Shown: positions 43,673 to 55,260 of the stretch, piece after piece
Position numbering within the stretch: the stretch's first letter is position 1
Layout: each line of letters starts with the position of its first letter
From: Ficedula albicollis
Taxonomy: Eukaryota > Chordata > Aves > Passeriformes > Muscicapidae
Direction: 5' to 3'
Assembly: GCF_000247815.1 (NCBI RefSeq)
Contig: NC_021674.1
Location: 77,211,343 to 77,275,342, forward strand
Length of the DNA stretch: 64,000 nt
Position numbers and translations under genes: made by a program
The notes under the pieces: generated by a model
What the model was told of the DNA's origin: nothing
The model's input: the letters and a program-made list of their open reading frames with translations, nothing else
The model's database searches: none

Positions 43673-45805
43673 CAGAGTGGGGCACTTACTGCTCCTTCTC
43701 CTGAGACTGAACTGCAGTGCAGCCAGGAATGCAAAATTCATTATTCTGGGAAAGCAGCAGGGAAACAAGTGTTGGATTGTAGCCACAGGGACATGCCTGA
43801 AAAAAGGACGTCTCCAGCCTTCAGCCTTCTCTTGTGGAACTCAAACACCTTTCACCATACTGAGGACAGCAAAAAAAGGGAGGGAGCCCTGGAAAACTAG
43901 GCAGTCCTAAATTCTTTATTCCTATGCTACCCCATTTGAGGAGATGTGTTCTCATACACTATTTCCTGCACTCAGAATTCCCATTGTTGACTTCATAGAC
44001 ACTCAAATTCAGAAAATCAGAATTTTCCGATCCGAGTGCCTGGTGGTTTACATCATGGCAAGGTGTCCTTGACACAAGTATGATCCCCTAAGGTGAGGGA
44101 GGTATAGAACAACTACTTCAGAAGTTTCATTCCTTGTTTGAAAAAATCATATGGACAAAAAAAATTGTCTGTTTTAAAAACTCAGGCATTTTGAGTCAAG
44201 ATTCAGGGCTCTGCGAGTTCAGGAAGGATAAAGTTTATCTGGTGCATTGACTGGGCAGTCCCTTCTTGGGGAAGAATCCCTACATATGTTTGCCATATAC
44301 TAAGCTTTAATCCTTCTGGATTTGTTTCCAAGCTATTACTCAGACCTCTGCTGCAACCTTCAAAGATATCTCATGGTAAGCAGAAGGGGATGGCCCACTC
44401 TACTTCAGGCCCTGAATGCCAAGATGTTAATCAGAATTTTGACTTAATCAGTCAAAAACCTGCCTACGATCGGGTCTAGATATCAAACTGCACTGAGTGA
44501 CAGATGTTTAGAGCTGGGTCTAAGTCCAGCAACTTCTCCAATATTCACTGACTGAAGTTTAACTAACACTTGCAGTTCGTTTCCCACCTTCCCTCCTTGG
44601 TAACTGTCTCTCAAAGCATCAGCTCACGATTAAAGTTTTCTTTTGACCTTGCTTTGCATTTACATCAGCATAGTCCAAAGTAGAAGTGATTATTTGTGAA
44701 TGGAGAAAAAGAGGGAGAGAGAGATGACAAACAGAGCTTAACTTTAGAAAAAAAAAATTAGAAGACTGAAATTCTGAGACCTTCACTGAAAAGAGTTCAG
44801 TCATGGTATGATATGTTTTGTCCACACTTGACATACTTTAAAAGCCAAAACAGGAAAACAAATGTGCAGGTTTTTTCACCATCTGTTACTTATCACTTGA
44901 CCACATACAAATAAAAATTTTAAGAGTTCTTTATGATATTGTCAGATATATGTGATAACATTCAACAGCTTAGTGGATTTTTTATACTTCTGTCTGTAAT
45001 ACTGCAAGTAGAATCTTTACCCTTAATTTATTTAAACAGTTGAAGCATTTAGCTCAGTACACACCTGATATATAGCCATAATCAAGTACTTAGATATTTA
45101 AAGTGAAGGAAAAATTTGCTTGTGCAAAATAGAAGCCATTAAAAATATTTAGTATTGTAGCTTCACTCAATAGGTACAGAAATTTAATGTACTGAATATC
45201 TATACGTAGCTGAAGAGTATAAATTTCAAGGACAAATGGGATTTATAGCTTAGTGGAGTAAAGTGATAAGAACTGAAATAAATAAAACACTTAGAAAAAT
45301 GTTGGATAAGAGTTGTAAGTATCTGGTGGTGATGAAAATCCTGTGTAATTGTGATTTTATTTTTTTTAAGCATAAAAGTTCATTAGATTATATCAGTTTC
45401 TATATGAGGGAAAGAACCCAGCACTCCAGATGTATCTCACACTGCTGAGTGGAAAGGAAGGATCACTAAGCAGTGTTAACCCACTCGGGATCTATCCCCA
45501 GGTGGGTTTTAAGTTGCTGATCAAAATCCCACTTGTTCAACCAGTTTTCACTTCACATCACTTCCCACTTATCTATTCTATAATTTATCCGTTTTTCTAT
45601 CAAGTTGTTGTGAGAGAAAGTGTTAAAAACTATTAAAGACCAGAGAATCAACATCCATTACTCTCCTCTTTCTAGTCACATCATTACATAAGGTTATAAA
45701 GTTAGACAAATATGACTTACCCTTTATACATCCAACAGCTCCAGATTACCTTCTTGTCATTTATGTTATTGAAAACATTTCGCTATTACCTACTGAGATG
45801 TAATT
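43673..45805. other. Non-coding AT-rich unique DNA
   Basis: No gene is supported. Overlapping 77-85-codon frames at 43529-43910 on both strands run into the neighbouring old repeat. A purine-rich GAGA stretch lies near 44703-44726. No interspersed repeat is recognised between 43.7 and 45.8 kb. Confidence 0.5.
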
Positions 45806-46032
45806 CCTCATATGTTCCTTCTTGCCCTTCCTGAATATGGGAACGACCTCCAGTCTCTTCCAGATTTCAGGAACCTCTTTGGGTAATCAGGAGCTGTCAG
45901 AGATAAAATGACTGTGGCCTCACAATGGCAGGAGCTATCTCCTTTAGCACACCTAATTGCTTGTCACCAGGCCCTGTGGACTTACATATGTCTAGTTTGT
46001 CTTAAGTTCCATAACTTGATCTTTTCCATTGA
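45806..46032 (-). mobile_element. CR1 LINE fragment, ORF2 part, antisense
   Basis: Read on the plus strand, CTTCTTGCCCTTCCTGA, CCAGTCTCTTCCAGATTTCA, GGAACCTCTTTGGGTAATCA, CAGGCCCTGTGGACTTACAT and ATGTCTAGTTTGTCTTAAGT follow in order the reverse complement of bird CR1 ORF2 in the reverse transcriptase region. There the sense strand encodes a GPDGxHPRVLREL-type motif. The reading frame is broken by stops and substitutions, so this is an old 5'-truncated and internally decayed copy. No 3' tail is present, so the fragment is cut at both ends. Confidence 0.82.
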
Positions 46033-47061
46033 GAGTCTTTCTTTCTATATACCCCAAATATTATAATATTCTTTGTTCTTCTTTTCTGATGAACAGGCAA
46101 TATTCTTATGCATATACTATAATTTTATTGTCAATTTATTACCTACATATTTGTGAAAGCCCTTGAATTTCACAATATTGATGGATTTACATTTGACTTT
46201 AGCCCAAGAAGGATACTAGAGCCCTCCTTGTTTAGAAAACTTCTCCACGTGACATTTTTGGGGAATGTCACATGGGGATATAGGGAAAGATTCATGAGGA
46301 AATAACAAGACACATATTGTGGAGAAGTAAAAATTATGAGAGATAAAATGGAGACAGAAACTAAAACCCATCAAAGATCCAGGAAAGGCTAAGTAGAAAG
46401 ATTTACTTATTTCAATAAATCCCGGTAGAAAGATCATTCAATCCTAACTCTGACACCTGAAGACAGCAGAAGAGAAAGTGGCAAAGTTTTTCTGTCAAAT
46501 GTTAAAAAGACAAGAGAAGTAAATTGCTGCTCTTAAGTATACACTGTCAGAAAAAAAATTCCTAAAAAGCTTTTATTTTTTACTGAAAAGGGAGACAGGA
46601 CTTGTAGTGCCAGATGATAGGTGATAAGGAATAATTAGTGATGGAATTTCTGGACTGTTAAAAGGCCAGCAGCCAAACATGAGGAAAGTAAGCTTTAAGA
46701 GATCTATAATCTTCTGACGAGCTACTAATGAGGTATTCACTACATTGAAAAGGATAATTTCTGTCATTTGGCATGCTCTATATGAACTGACTTTCCATAA
46801 TTTTATTAGATTCTTATTATTCATTTCCTGCTTCACCAGATTAGTGAAATACTAATCAGGGTGATTCACGATAGTTCTCTAATCAATATGCATATTGTAG
46901 GGAAAATAGCTATAAGGTAATATCTCATGCAAAAGAAAAAATTGAATATGCATTTCTTTGGAAGTCCCTGGTCAATTTTAATTTTTATCAAAATATTTCT
47001 CACAGCTTTTTAGAAATTTCCTTAGAACAAACATTTTTACTTCATTGAAGAAAACCAGAGC
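46033..47061. other. Non-coding AT-rich unique DNA
   Basis: No gene or repeat family is recognised. Frames of 73 and 87 codons on the minus strand (46216-46437, 46573-46836) lack motifs. Confidence 0.5.
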
Positions 47062-48604
47062 CTTAGATATAATAATAAAGAAGAAAACTAAGTTTTTCAA
47101 ACAAAAAGATAAAAATCCTATCAAAAACAGTTTTTAAAATCTATCAAATACCGTCATTATTCCATGACATAGAAGGCAAGCAAATATTACATTTTAAATA
47201 AATTTTAAAGTTATATTTTTAAATCCTGCAAAAATAATCACAGACTCTTCTTCATTATGCTTTACCATTTGTATGCATATATGAATGTTTGCATGCTTAA
47301 ATGTCATAACAATAAATCAGAATTCCAATGTATTCAGTGACTAGGAAAATGTTAACTGTCTATTTTAGCCTTACAATTGCTTCTTTGTGTTCTGGATAAA
47401 ACCAGAGATGGATAAGGAAAAAATAGGATACAATATTTCACTAAAGCAATTAAAACAAAAATAGAAATTTGTACTTATGATGGGGAACAGTCCTCAAAAA
47501 ATTTAAAGAAACTGTTGATTACTTTATGTTCTATGTCATTAGTTTATTTCATTGTAACAACTTTTTACTTAAGAATTTGTCACTATGTTTTGAAGACTAA
47601 ACTTCTGGTTATCCAGGTGTCACAACAAAACACTGTGACTCATAAAACTGTACGGCATGAAATGAAAGGAAAAAAAGACAGGCAGCTCTATTCTATGTAT
47701 GAATGACCCAACAAGGACCAAAAGTTCTTTTCCCTCCTAAAAGTTGTAATTTATTGAAAGAGCAGAATGAAGAAGTCATATATTAAATAAGGGCAAAATT
47801 ATTATAAAATGAAGTTAAGATTAACTAAAATTATTTCTTAGATATAATAATAAAGAAGAAAACTAAGTTTTTTAAACAAAAAGATAAAAATCCTATCAAA
47901 AACAGTTTTTAAAAAATACCGTCATTATTCCATGACATAGAAGGCAAGCAAATATTACATTTTAAATAAATTTTAAAGTTATATTTTTAAATCCTGCAAA
48001 AATAATCACAGACTCTTCTTCATTATGCTTTACCATTTGTATGCATATATGAATGTTTGCATGCTTAAATGTCATAACAATAAATCAGAATTCCAATGTA
48101 TTCAGTGACTAGGAAAATGTTAACTGTCTATTTTAGCCTTACAATTGCTTCTTTGTGTTCTGGATAAAACCAGAGATGGATAAGGAAAAAATAGGATACA
48201 GTATTTCACTAAAGCAATTAAAACAAAAATAGAAATTTGTACTTATGATGGGGAACAGTCCTCAAAAAATTTAAAGAAACTGTTGATTACTTTATGTTCT
48301 ATGTCATTAGTTTATTTCATTGTAACAACTTTTTACTTAAGAATTTGTCACTATGTTTTGAAGACTAAACTTCTGGTTATCCAGGTGTCACAACAAAACA
48401 CTGTGACTCATAAAACTGTACGGCATGAAATGAAAGGAAAAAAAGACAGGCAGCTCTATTCTATGTATGAATGACCCAACAAGGACCAAAAGTTCTTTTC
48501 CCTCCTAAAAGTTGTAATTTATTGAAAGAGCAGAATGAAGAAGTCATATATTAAATAAGGGCAAAATTATTATAAAATGAAGTTAAGATTAACTAAAATT
48601 ATTT
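47062..48604. repeat. 775/768-bp direct tandem duplication
   Basis: Copy 1 (47062-47836) and copy 2 (47837-48604) are near-identical. Differences seen: GTTTTTCAAAC versus GTTTTTTAAAC, loss of 7 bases in copy 2 near the TTTTTAAAATCTATCAAATA segment, and GATACAATATT versus GATACAGTATT. An identical 63-codon frame recurs in both (47515-47706 and 48283-48474). It has no recognisable domain and is not called a gene. The few differences suggest a genuine duplication that has aged slightly, or a merge of two alleles into one contig. Confidence 0.96.
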
Positions 48605-48966
48605 AATATTAGAAAAATTTTATTTATTCTTCATGAGAAATTATTTACAAAAATATTTCATTTCAGGTCAGCTGCCATGAAACATAGCAATAAATAACTT
48701 CTAGGGAGTGAATTTAAATAATTGAGTTTGCACATTTCAGATGAGAATTGAACAGAATCTTGAAGGATGTTTGTGCATACTGCTTTCCTTTATGTAAGAT
48801 GCATAAGCATCACTAAAATTTGTCAGCACGAGAGTGTCTGCTTCATTTGGTAACTGAGTAGAGATTCCCATTCAAGGACCACCCTTGCACGTCATTCAAA
48901 TATTGACTGAAAAGTCCAATCCCATCAGACAACTGCCTCTAGTCAGAAAGTCTAGTAAGACTTGAA
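48605..48966. other. Non-coding AT-rich unique DNA
   Basis: No gene or repeat recognised. Confidence 0.55.
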
Positions 48967-49082
48967 AATTAGAAGCCTAACCCTTTTTCTGCTGGCTGAG
49001 AGAGACCTAGAAATCAGGTCTTTCAATTAGAAGCCTAACCCTTTTTCCACTGGCTGAGAGAGACCTAGAAATCAGGTCTTTA
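48967..49082. repeat. 58-bp direct tandem duplication
   Basis: Copies 48967-49024 and 49025-49082 share AATTAGAAGCCTAACCCTTT and CTGGCTGAGAGAGACCTAGA, with TCTGC versus TCCAC as the visible difference near the middle. Non-coding. Confidence 0.93.
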
Positions 49083-50737
49083 CAATCCTAGAGTGAGTGT
49101 CATGATAACAGGCCCAAAAAGCAGATGGGACCTCATTTGCCTTGGAAAAAGGAGAAAGTCCACTGTACTGAAATATGCAAAGTCAACACACAATGATGGG
49201 AACAAATGATACAAGTGCAGAGATACTATCCCACTTCACCACAAGCTAACCTTAATATTTTCATGTCTCAGTATCACTGGAGTTTGGGTTAAATATTTAG
49301 GTCATCAGCCCACCACAGAAAATAAGTGTGATGCTACATTTTTTTATTAAGGTGCCTAATTTCACAGTATCTGACTGAAATTTTAGGGACTTGACCGAAG
49401 AGCACACGATTCACTCCATTTAAATTCAGATCTTCATAGTAAATAAAGAGGCACAAGTGGCTCCACTGGAAGTTATCTACCCATTTGCCTTAGACAGCAA
49501 TTTTAAAATGGAGTACATCACCGTATCAAATAACTTATATTATTTCTCATTGGGGTTTAGGCAATTTAAGTAGACACTGAAAATTTTTAAACTAGATTTT
49601 CTGGTACTTCTGAAATAATTCTGAAGTATCTTCAGAAGACAAGCCATGTTATTCAGGAAGATCCTGATAGCTACATCTTTGGCTGAGAATTTAGGAACCT
49701 AAACAGAAGTTCCTAAACAGAGGAAACAGAGTTTTTTCATCTCTGTATTCAGTCTGTACATTTCTAATGGGCATTTCCTGATGGGAGAAAAATATTGATC
49801 CCCTCAGCTCAAAGAGTATTTAGCATACTGAGCTCTCAGCTTCTTGAGTGAGCCCTCAATTTCTTGCACTATGATACAGAAGTTTTGCACTACTGCTGTT
49901 CTGGATCATGCCTATCTTAGCCAAGTTAGGTTGATTTCAGATGTTCATATATCTAAATGGAAATCTCTTCAGAGCACCAGGAACAATATAGGTGCCTCTC
50001 TTCTTAAAACAGGCACATCTGAGCATTAGTGGGCAAGCTTGTTTTTATGTAACTTGTAGGCAATCTTTTTCACCAATGAGAACTCAATTTGAGAACACAA
50101 AGGAATGAAATAATATATAGGGATATGTCTCATCAGACAGTTAAAACAGTAGGTATATTTTAAACCTATTGGCAAAAAAAATATTGAAAAATGAAAATTT
50201 TCCTTCTTTATACTGCTTACCATCTGTCAATGACCTCAGGAAATTGATATAATACTATATGTCATGGCTAACATAGTTATAGCTACAGAAATTAAAAAAA
50301 TTCTTAATCAATCCAAGTGCAATAAAGTGAAAATAATATTCTGACAGAAATTGTCTCTGGCGATTTCTTAGTGACATACTCTTCAAAAGCCTGATTATTT
50401 AATCAGTGTTGTTATGATAACTCTAAAACTAAAACTACTGTGACAGGAGCATCTTTTTTGTAGTCTCATTCCATCACATTTCTTATATTATACAAATCAG
50501 GCAAAGATTAAGAATAAATCATGGTATAGGGTTCTCCAAATCAAGGGTCTGATTGGAGCATCAGATATCATGAGAAACGAAAGCTCGTGACTAAAATAAA
50601 ATAAACCTGATAGAATTAGCATGAATACTGTCTTATCTGTGCACAACTTTAAGAAACCCTGACTTTGGCAACAGATTTGAAAAGCTATACAAAGGCCCAA
50701 AACTTCCTTCTACAAAGCAGGCAGAAATGATAAGACT
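49083..50737. other. Non-coding AT-rich unique DNA
   Basis: No gene or repeat recognised; short frames of 61-67 codons only. Confidence 0.55.
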
Positions 50738-50836
50738 TTTTGATCTGGTTTAGTGAGGATGACAGTATTTTGTCAATGGATGAACTCAATGATCTTGGAA
50801 CCTTAAAAACTGTATTATTTTATTCTATGATTCTTA
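50738..50836 (+). mobile_element. CR1 LINE 3' end, sense orientation
   Basis: TTTTTGATCTGGTTTAGTGA, GGATGAACTCAATGATCTTG and AACCTTAAAA, ending in TATTCTATGATTCTT, follow the 3' untranslated end of bird CR1, whose terminus is a short ATTCTATGATTCT repeat. Only the last 100 bases or so remain, as expected of a strongly 5'-truncated CR1 insertion. It lies about 390 bases from the antisense CR1 that begins at 51226, so the two tails point towards each other. Confidence 0.75.
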
Positions 50837-51225
50837 TGACTTTTCTCATTCTTAAAGATTATTTTCTGACTAAAGTTTACTTCTTTCCTGATTAAACAGT
50901 AAACAAAAAAGACTACCAAGGCTTCACTCATTTTATCCTGCGCCTGGAAGAAGAGAAAAACTTACAAACTGAGCAAATTAAAGAAGACAGAAATGTAGAT
51001 ACTGATATTTTTATCTTAGAATAATTGCTCCTTTCTTCTTTCTAAAGTCAGACTTTTTGAGATGCCTAGATTTTGAACCATCTCCAAGAAAAAATGAAAG
51101 AATATAATTTCACCTAATGCCACAGGGTAAATAGAAAACAAGGACTCCTAACAAACTGTGGTTTACTGAAGCTGAATTAGAAATAACAAGCTTGAGAGGT
51201 CAACAATTATAGCTAATAGCAGTAT
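50837..51225. other. Non-coding spacer between two CR1 tails
   Basis: AT-rich sequence without a recognised feature, bounded by CR1 3' ends on both sides. Confidence 0.5.
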
Positions 51226-51261
51226 ATCATAGAATCATAGAATAGTTTGGTGTGGAAAGAG
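51226..51261 (-). mobile_element. CR1 LINE, terminal 3' part (split by LTR)
   Basis: ATCATAGAATCATAGAATAG followed by TTTGGTGTGGAAAGAG is the reverse complement of the bird CR1 3' terminus (ATTCTATGATTCTATGAT type). The CR1 sequence stops at AAAGAG and resumes at 51946 with AAGACCTTGAAGATCATC, so this is the distal piece of one insertion interrupted by other DNA. Confidence 0.85.
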
Positions 51262-51945
51262 TGCAGAAGGCAAATTTTCCCAATGAATTACAGCTGTACT
51301 GGTTGCAGAGAAGTGGAGACAGCCTTGCCTGCCCAATGACAATGGGCATTATAAATGAATGGGCTAGATAGTTAAGAGTAAGTTGCAGTTGGAGATCCAG
51401 AGTTTGCTGTGTTTTAGAATCTGTTGGCTGTGATGTGAGGAGGTAAGGGACTGGTTGGGCTTTAGCCAGTCATAAAGATGGAAACTTGTAGAGAGGAGAG
51501 GAGTCAGTGCTGTGTGGAGCTGCCTATGAGGAAAGGAGTCAGAGGTGCCTGAAAGAAGGCATGAAAAATTTTTAGTAAAGGGCTGATGGTGGTGTCAGTC
51601 CAGTCTGTCTCAACATAATTAACACAGTTTAGTGTGAGGTGAGGATCTGCAGTTACACAGAGTTGTCAGGCAGTGCAAAGGAGAGCTCCTTTATTCCAAA
51701 AACCCAGCCTCTTTAAGCAATTTGCTGGTTATCTTATTAGCTACGTGGTTTTAAATCATAACCAACCACCATACACCACAATATGAACACATGATGGTTA
51801 CGGAACTTGTTTTTCTGCCTCTAATTCAGTGGAGTCACTTTCCTGTAGTCCCTTTCTTCTTAGGTGAAGGACCAGGTCTGAGCCGTGGCTTTACAAGGCC
51901 TTACCTTTGTAAGGTTTTACCTATATTGTACAGTTTGAATTTGCA
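51262..51945 (-). mobile_element. Probable solo LTR of an endogenous retrovirus, nested in CR1
   Basis: A 684-base block separates two halves of one CR1. It begins TGCAG and ends TTGCA, giving the TG...CA termini of LTRs. It is bordered by AAGAG (51257-51261) and AAGAC (51946-51950), a possible 5-base target-site duplication with one mismatch. On the minus strand an AATAAAGGAGCTCTCC segment, followed by TTTGCACTGCCTGACAACTC, looks like a polyadenylation signal and R/U5 region, preceded by an AT-rich promoter-like stretch (GCTTAAAGAGG). No gag, pol or env is present. The family is not identified, and the orientation rests on the polyadenylation signal. Confidence 0.6.
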
Positions 51946-52475
51946 AAGACCTTGAAGATCATCTAATTCCAGCTCCCCAGCCTTGGACAGGGACACTTTC
52001 CGCTAGACCAGGTTGCTCAAAGTCCAATCCAACCTGGCCTTGAACACTTCTGGGAATGGTGCTTCACAGCTCCTCTGGGCAAACTGCTTCACAGCTCATC
52101 TGGGCAAACAGTTCCAGTGTCTCACCTTCCTCCTCATAAAGAACTTCTTTTCAATCTAAACTAAAGCTACTGTCTTTGAGATCAAGGCCATTCTCCCTAA
52201 TCCTGTCACTACCTGCCCTTGTTAAAAGTCCCTCTCTAGCTTTCCTGTAGGCTTCCCTAAGTAGCAGAAGACTTCTGTATGATTTGCCTGTAGCTGCTTC
52301 TTCTCCAAGGTAACAGCCCCAACTCTCCCTGTTAGTCTTCATATGAGGGGTGCTTCAGCCTCAGATCATCTTCTCTCTCCCTGTTAGTCCTCGTATGAGG
52401 GGTGCTTCAGCCTCAGATCATCTTCAAAATCCTCAACATGGACTCCTTCCAACAGGTCCATATCCTTACCTTAAT
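51946..52475 (-). mobile_element. CR1 LINE, main 3' part (continuation after LTR)
   Basis: Plus-strand landmarks AGACCAGGTTGCTCAAAGTC, CAACCTGGCCTTGAACACTT, CTCTGGGCAAAC, CCAGTGTCTCACC, TCCCTCTCTAGCTTTCCTGT and CAACAGGTCCATATCCTT follow in order the reverse complement of the bird CR1 3' region. The element carries two internal tandem duplications: about 25 bp near 52061-52110 (GCTTCACAGCTC...CTGGGCAAAC) and 52 bp at 52323-52425. It has no intact reading frame and is an old truncated copy. Confidence 0.88.
52323..52425. repeat. 52-bp tandem duplication inside the CR1
   Basis: Two copies of CTCTCCCTGTTAGTC through CAGATCATCTTC (52323-52374 and 52375-52425). They differ in TCTTCATATG versus TCCTCGTATG. 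The normal CR1 has this segment once, so the duplication arose after insertion. Confidence 0.9.
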
Positions 52476-55138
52476 CCATATACCAACACACCCTTTGTGG
52501 AAGGATATTGATTTAAGAAAACTTTTTTTTTTTTGTCGAAGATCAAAATATTCCACAGCTCAGATTAATACATTTTGCCTGGTGCTGTCTAAAACAATAA
52601 CAAGTGTGCTAAGAGAACAGTTTTCAATAATTTATACTAGGACAACAATATGATTCAGGAAGACAAAATGTAGAAATACATTTCATATATTTTATGTGTA
52701 TGTATACATATATGTGTGTGTATATATATCTTTTAAAATATCTTTTATATACATATTTTAAAATCTTCCAGGGTTAGTAACTCTGTAAAGTGTGCATTTT
52801 AATACCTACCATTAGTATTTTGCTTACAATACTCATTTGGGTTAAATCTCACTTTTTCAAAGTTTTCTGCATCTCAGTGTTGAGGATATATTTCCCATTA
52901 CAATGTAATCTTTCAGTCTTCAAGACTGTAAGTCTAGGATACCTTTAAACTTGGTTATTCTGGAATTCCTTGAAGCTGAATACTGTGGCATGCTTGTGTC
53001 ACCCTCTTTCAGACATTAAAGATGCTACTTCATCTTTCAGTAGACAAGATCTCTGATGTGTTGCTTCTAAGCCACCCAATCATCTTGAAGAAACATGCAC
53101 CGATACCCCACATACTATTATGGGGTGTCATGTGTCACACATTAGAATAACAACTTTTGCTTTTGAAAAAGCTTTTCAAAGATGTTATATGTGAACATCA
53201 AGGCACTGTTGAAAGATATAGAGTGGGGAAATTGGAAGGACAGACTTACAAAAGTAATCACCTTGCCTTTGTTGGTTTTTTTAATATTATTTTAACCAGT
53301 AAAGTTTTAGTATGTTGTTCCATTTTTGTAGGCTGGCTCATCCAAATATTTTTGTAACTTCATGAATGTGTCAAAGGTCCTCTGTTGGAATTCTGTGGGA
53401 AATATGTAGAATGACCTGCCCATAAGGAAGAAGGAAAACATCACAGCATGAGATAGTGTGGAAGTTAAAACGGATAGTTTCACTTCTGTGTGTGAAGATT
53501 TAAAAGCACCGCAATAGGAATTCTGTGTTTGCAGAGTAGTTGTGCTTCTATGTTCAGATCCTAGTTCCAGAATTCAGTTTCAGGATTTCTAAGTAGCCAA
53601 CAGTTTATAAATCGGTTAAGATATTAAAAGAAAAAAAATGAGGCTGTTTTCATTTACACATTTTTCACTACCAACTTAAACAAGAAAACTATCTCTCTTT
53701 AGGCTTTGCTGGCTTGTACCTTCTAACAAGTGGAAGGGGAAATTTACAGTCAGCCAGCCAATCTCAAATGACATTACATGATGAGCTGACAAAACTGCAC
53801 CAATCATTGGCCTTAACTATGAAGAAAATAGAGATGTGAAGTTCCTGAGAGATTCACTACTTACTTCAGTTCATCACTTAAACTGCCAGATGCTAACAAC
53901 AACTTAAACCACTTAAAGTTAGGCACTTCTTTCAGAGGTTGGTACAAGGGTTGCCCTGTGTAACAGAAGAGTGACACAAGATACTGAATACTTAAAAACA
54001 ACACAAAACAAGAAAATCCCCTACACTTCAATTTAATTCAAGCTAAAGATGTGGTTGAGCATGTTCCTAGTAGCCTACCAGGCCACCAGAAGTAAATTTT
54101 GTTAAAATCAGAAAAGGTCATTGAAAGATCTGCAACTCTAAACGTTTTGCATGGGGAAAGTAGGTCCTAACTCTCATATCTAAACTTGGACAAAAATGTG
54201 ACTTATATAATGAAAAATCTACTGTAAATGTAATAGTTTTCTTCCTAGGTAAATGAAAGTATGGTAATCAGTGTGGAAATCACAGTTACAGAACTAAAAT
54301 GTTAAAAGCCTCATGTGATTCATGCAGCTTTTCAGATAAACATTAAGTCCCATCCAGTAAACTTGGAATACATGCCAAAAGAGCTAATGGTGCAGTCATA
54401 AAGAGAGGAATTCTTTTAAAGAATGAAGAAGTGTTTCCCAGGAGCTGTGGTAGCCACATGATGATGCAAACTGTGCAGCTTTTTCATGAAGCGCAGTGGG
54501 GACATGCATGTGCTACATCAGATAGTGCCATCTGCCACTGTGCACTAGAAATCTCATGATCTGTTCCTTGGAACTAAACAGCCTCCTCAGATTCTCCATT
54601 TCCTTCTGTGAGATTCTTATAATATCCTTTATTTCATTTACTTTTAGTAGCCACACACAAAATTTTAAATCCATTGTTCTAATTTAGCTGAAATTCTTGG
54701 TTATTTATGCATTTGAAGAGAGCATGTACTACATTCTTCATTCAGACATTAACTTACCTAAGCTTCTGGCTTTGCATGGAGGGAAAAAAGTTATAGATTA
54801 ACTTACCAATATTAGTCTCCTGCTTTTAAAACACTATCACTCTTGTCATTCTGTACACAAAAGGCTTATATTTCCTGACTAGCATGCATTGCTCAAAAGA
54901 TTCTTTTCTCATCTATTTCAGTTCTCATTTGTGCAGTCTGCAATGAAAACAGGAAAAGATACAAGAGGCAAATTCATTTGTTTAAATTTATTCTGTCAAC
55001 AGACCGTGAATTACTGACATATTACATACTCAGTATTGTGAAAATAAGTCAAATCACATGTTAGGTCTCTTCAATTATCCATACGGAAAAAATGAATTAA
55101 TATCAGCACTTTTTTCCTAAAAAGTTTTACATAGAAAA
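52476..55138. other. Non-coding AT-rich unique DNA
   Basis: No gene is supported. A TA/TG-rich low-complexity stretch lies near 52684-52770 (TATGTGTATG, TATATATATC). Frames of 66 and 83 codons on the plus strand lack motifs. No interspersed repeat is recognised after the CR1 ends. Confidence 0.55.
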
Positions 55139-55260
55139 GGGGGGGGAACAAAAACCAGTTTGCTGAGGTAATGTCAATTCAGGAAAACTATAATACCCCC
55201 GGGGGGGAACAAAAACCAGTTTGCTGATGTAATGTCAATTCAGGAAAACTATAATACCCC
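55139..55260. repeat. 61-bp tandem duplication with a G run at the start of each copy
   Basis: Copy 1 begins with eight G (55139-55146) and copy 2 with seven G (55201-55207). Each continues AACAAAAACCAGTTTGCTGA and ends AACTATAATACCCC. One internal difference is seen (GAGGTAA versus GATGTAA). The junction reads CCCCC-GGGGGGG, a short perfect inverted repeat. Non-coding. Confidence 0.93.

Noticed and set aside
47515..48474. Paired 63-codon frames in the 768-bp duplication
   Set aside because: Duplicated non-coding DNA; the peptide has no recognisable feature.
51262..51945. Intact endogenous retrovirus
   Set aside because: Only about 684 bases, with no gag, pol or env frames; at most a solo LTR.
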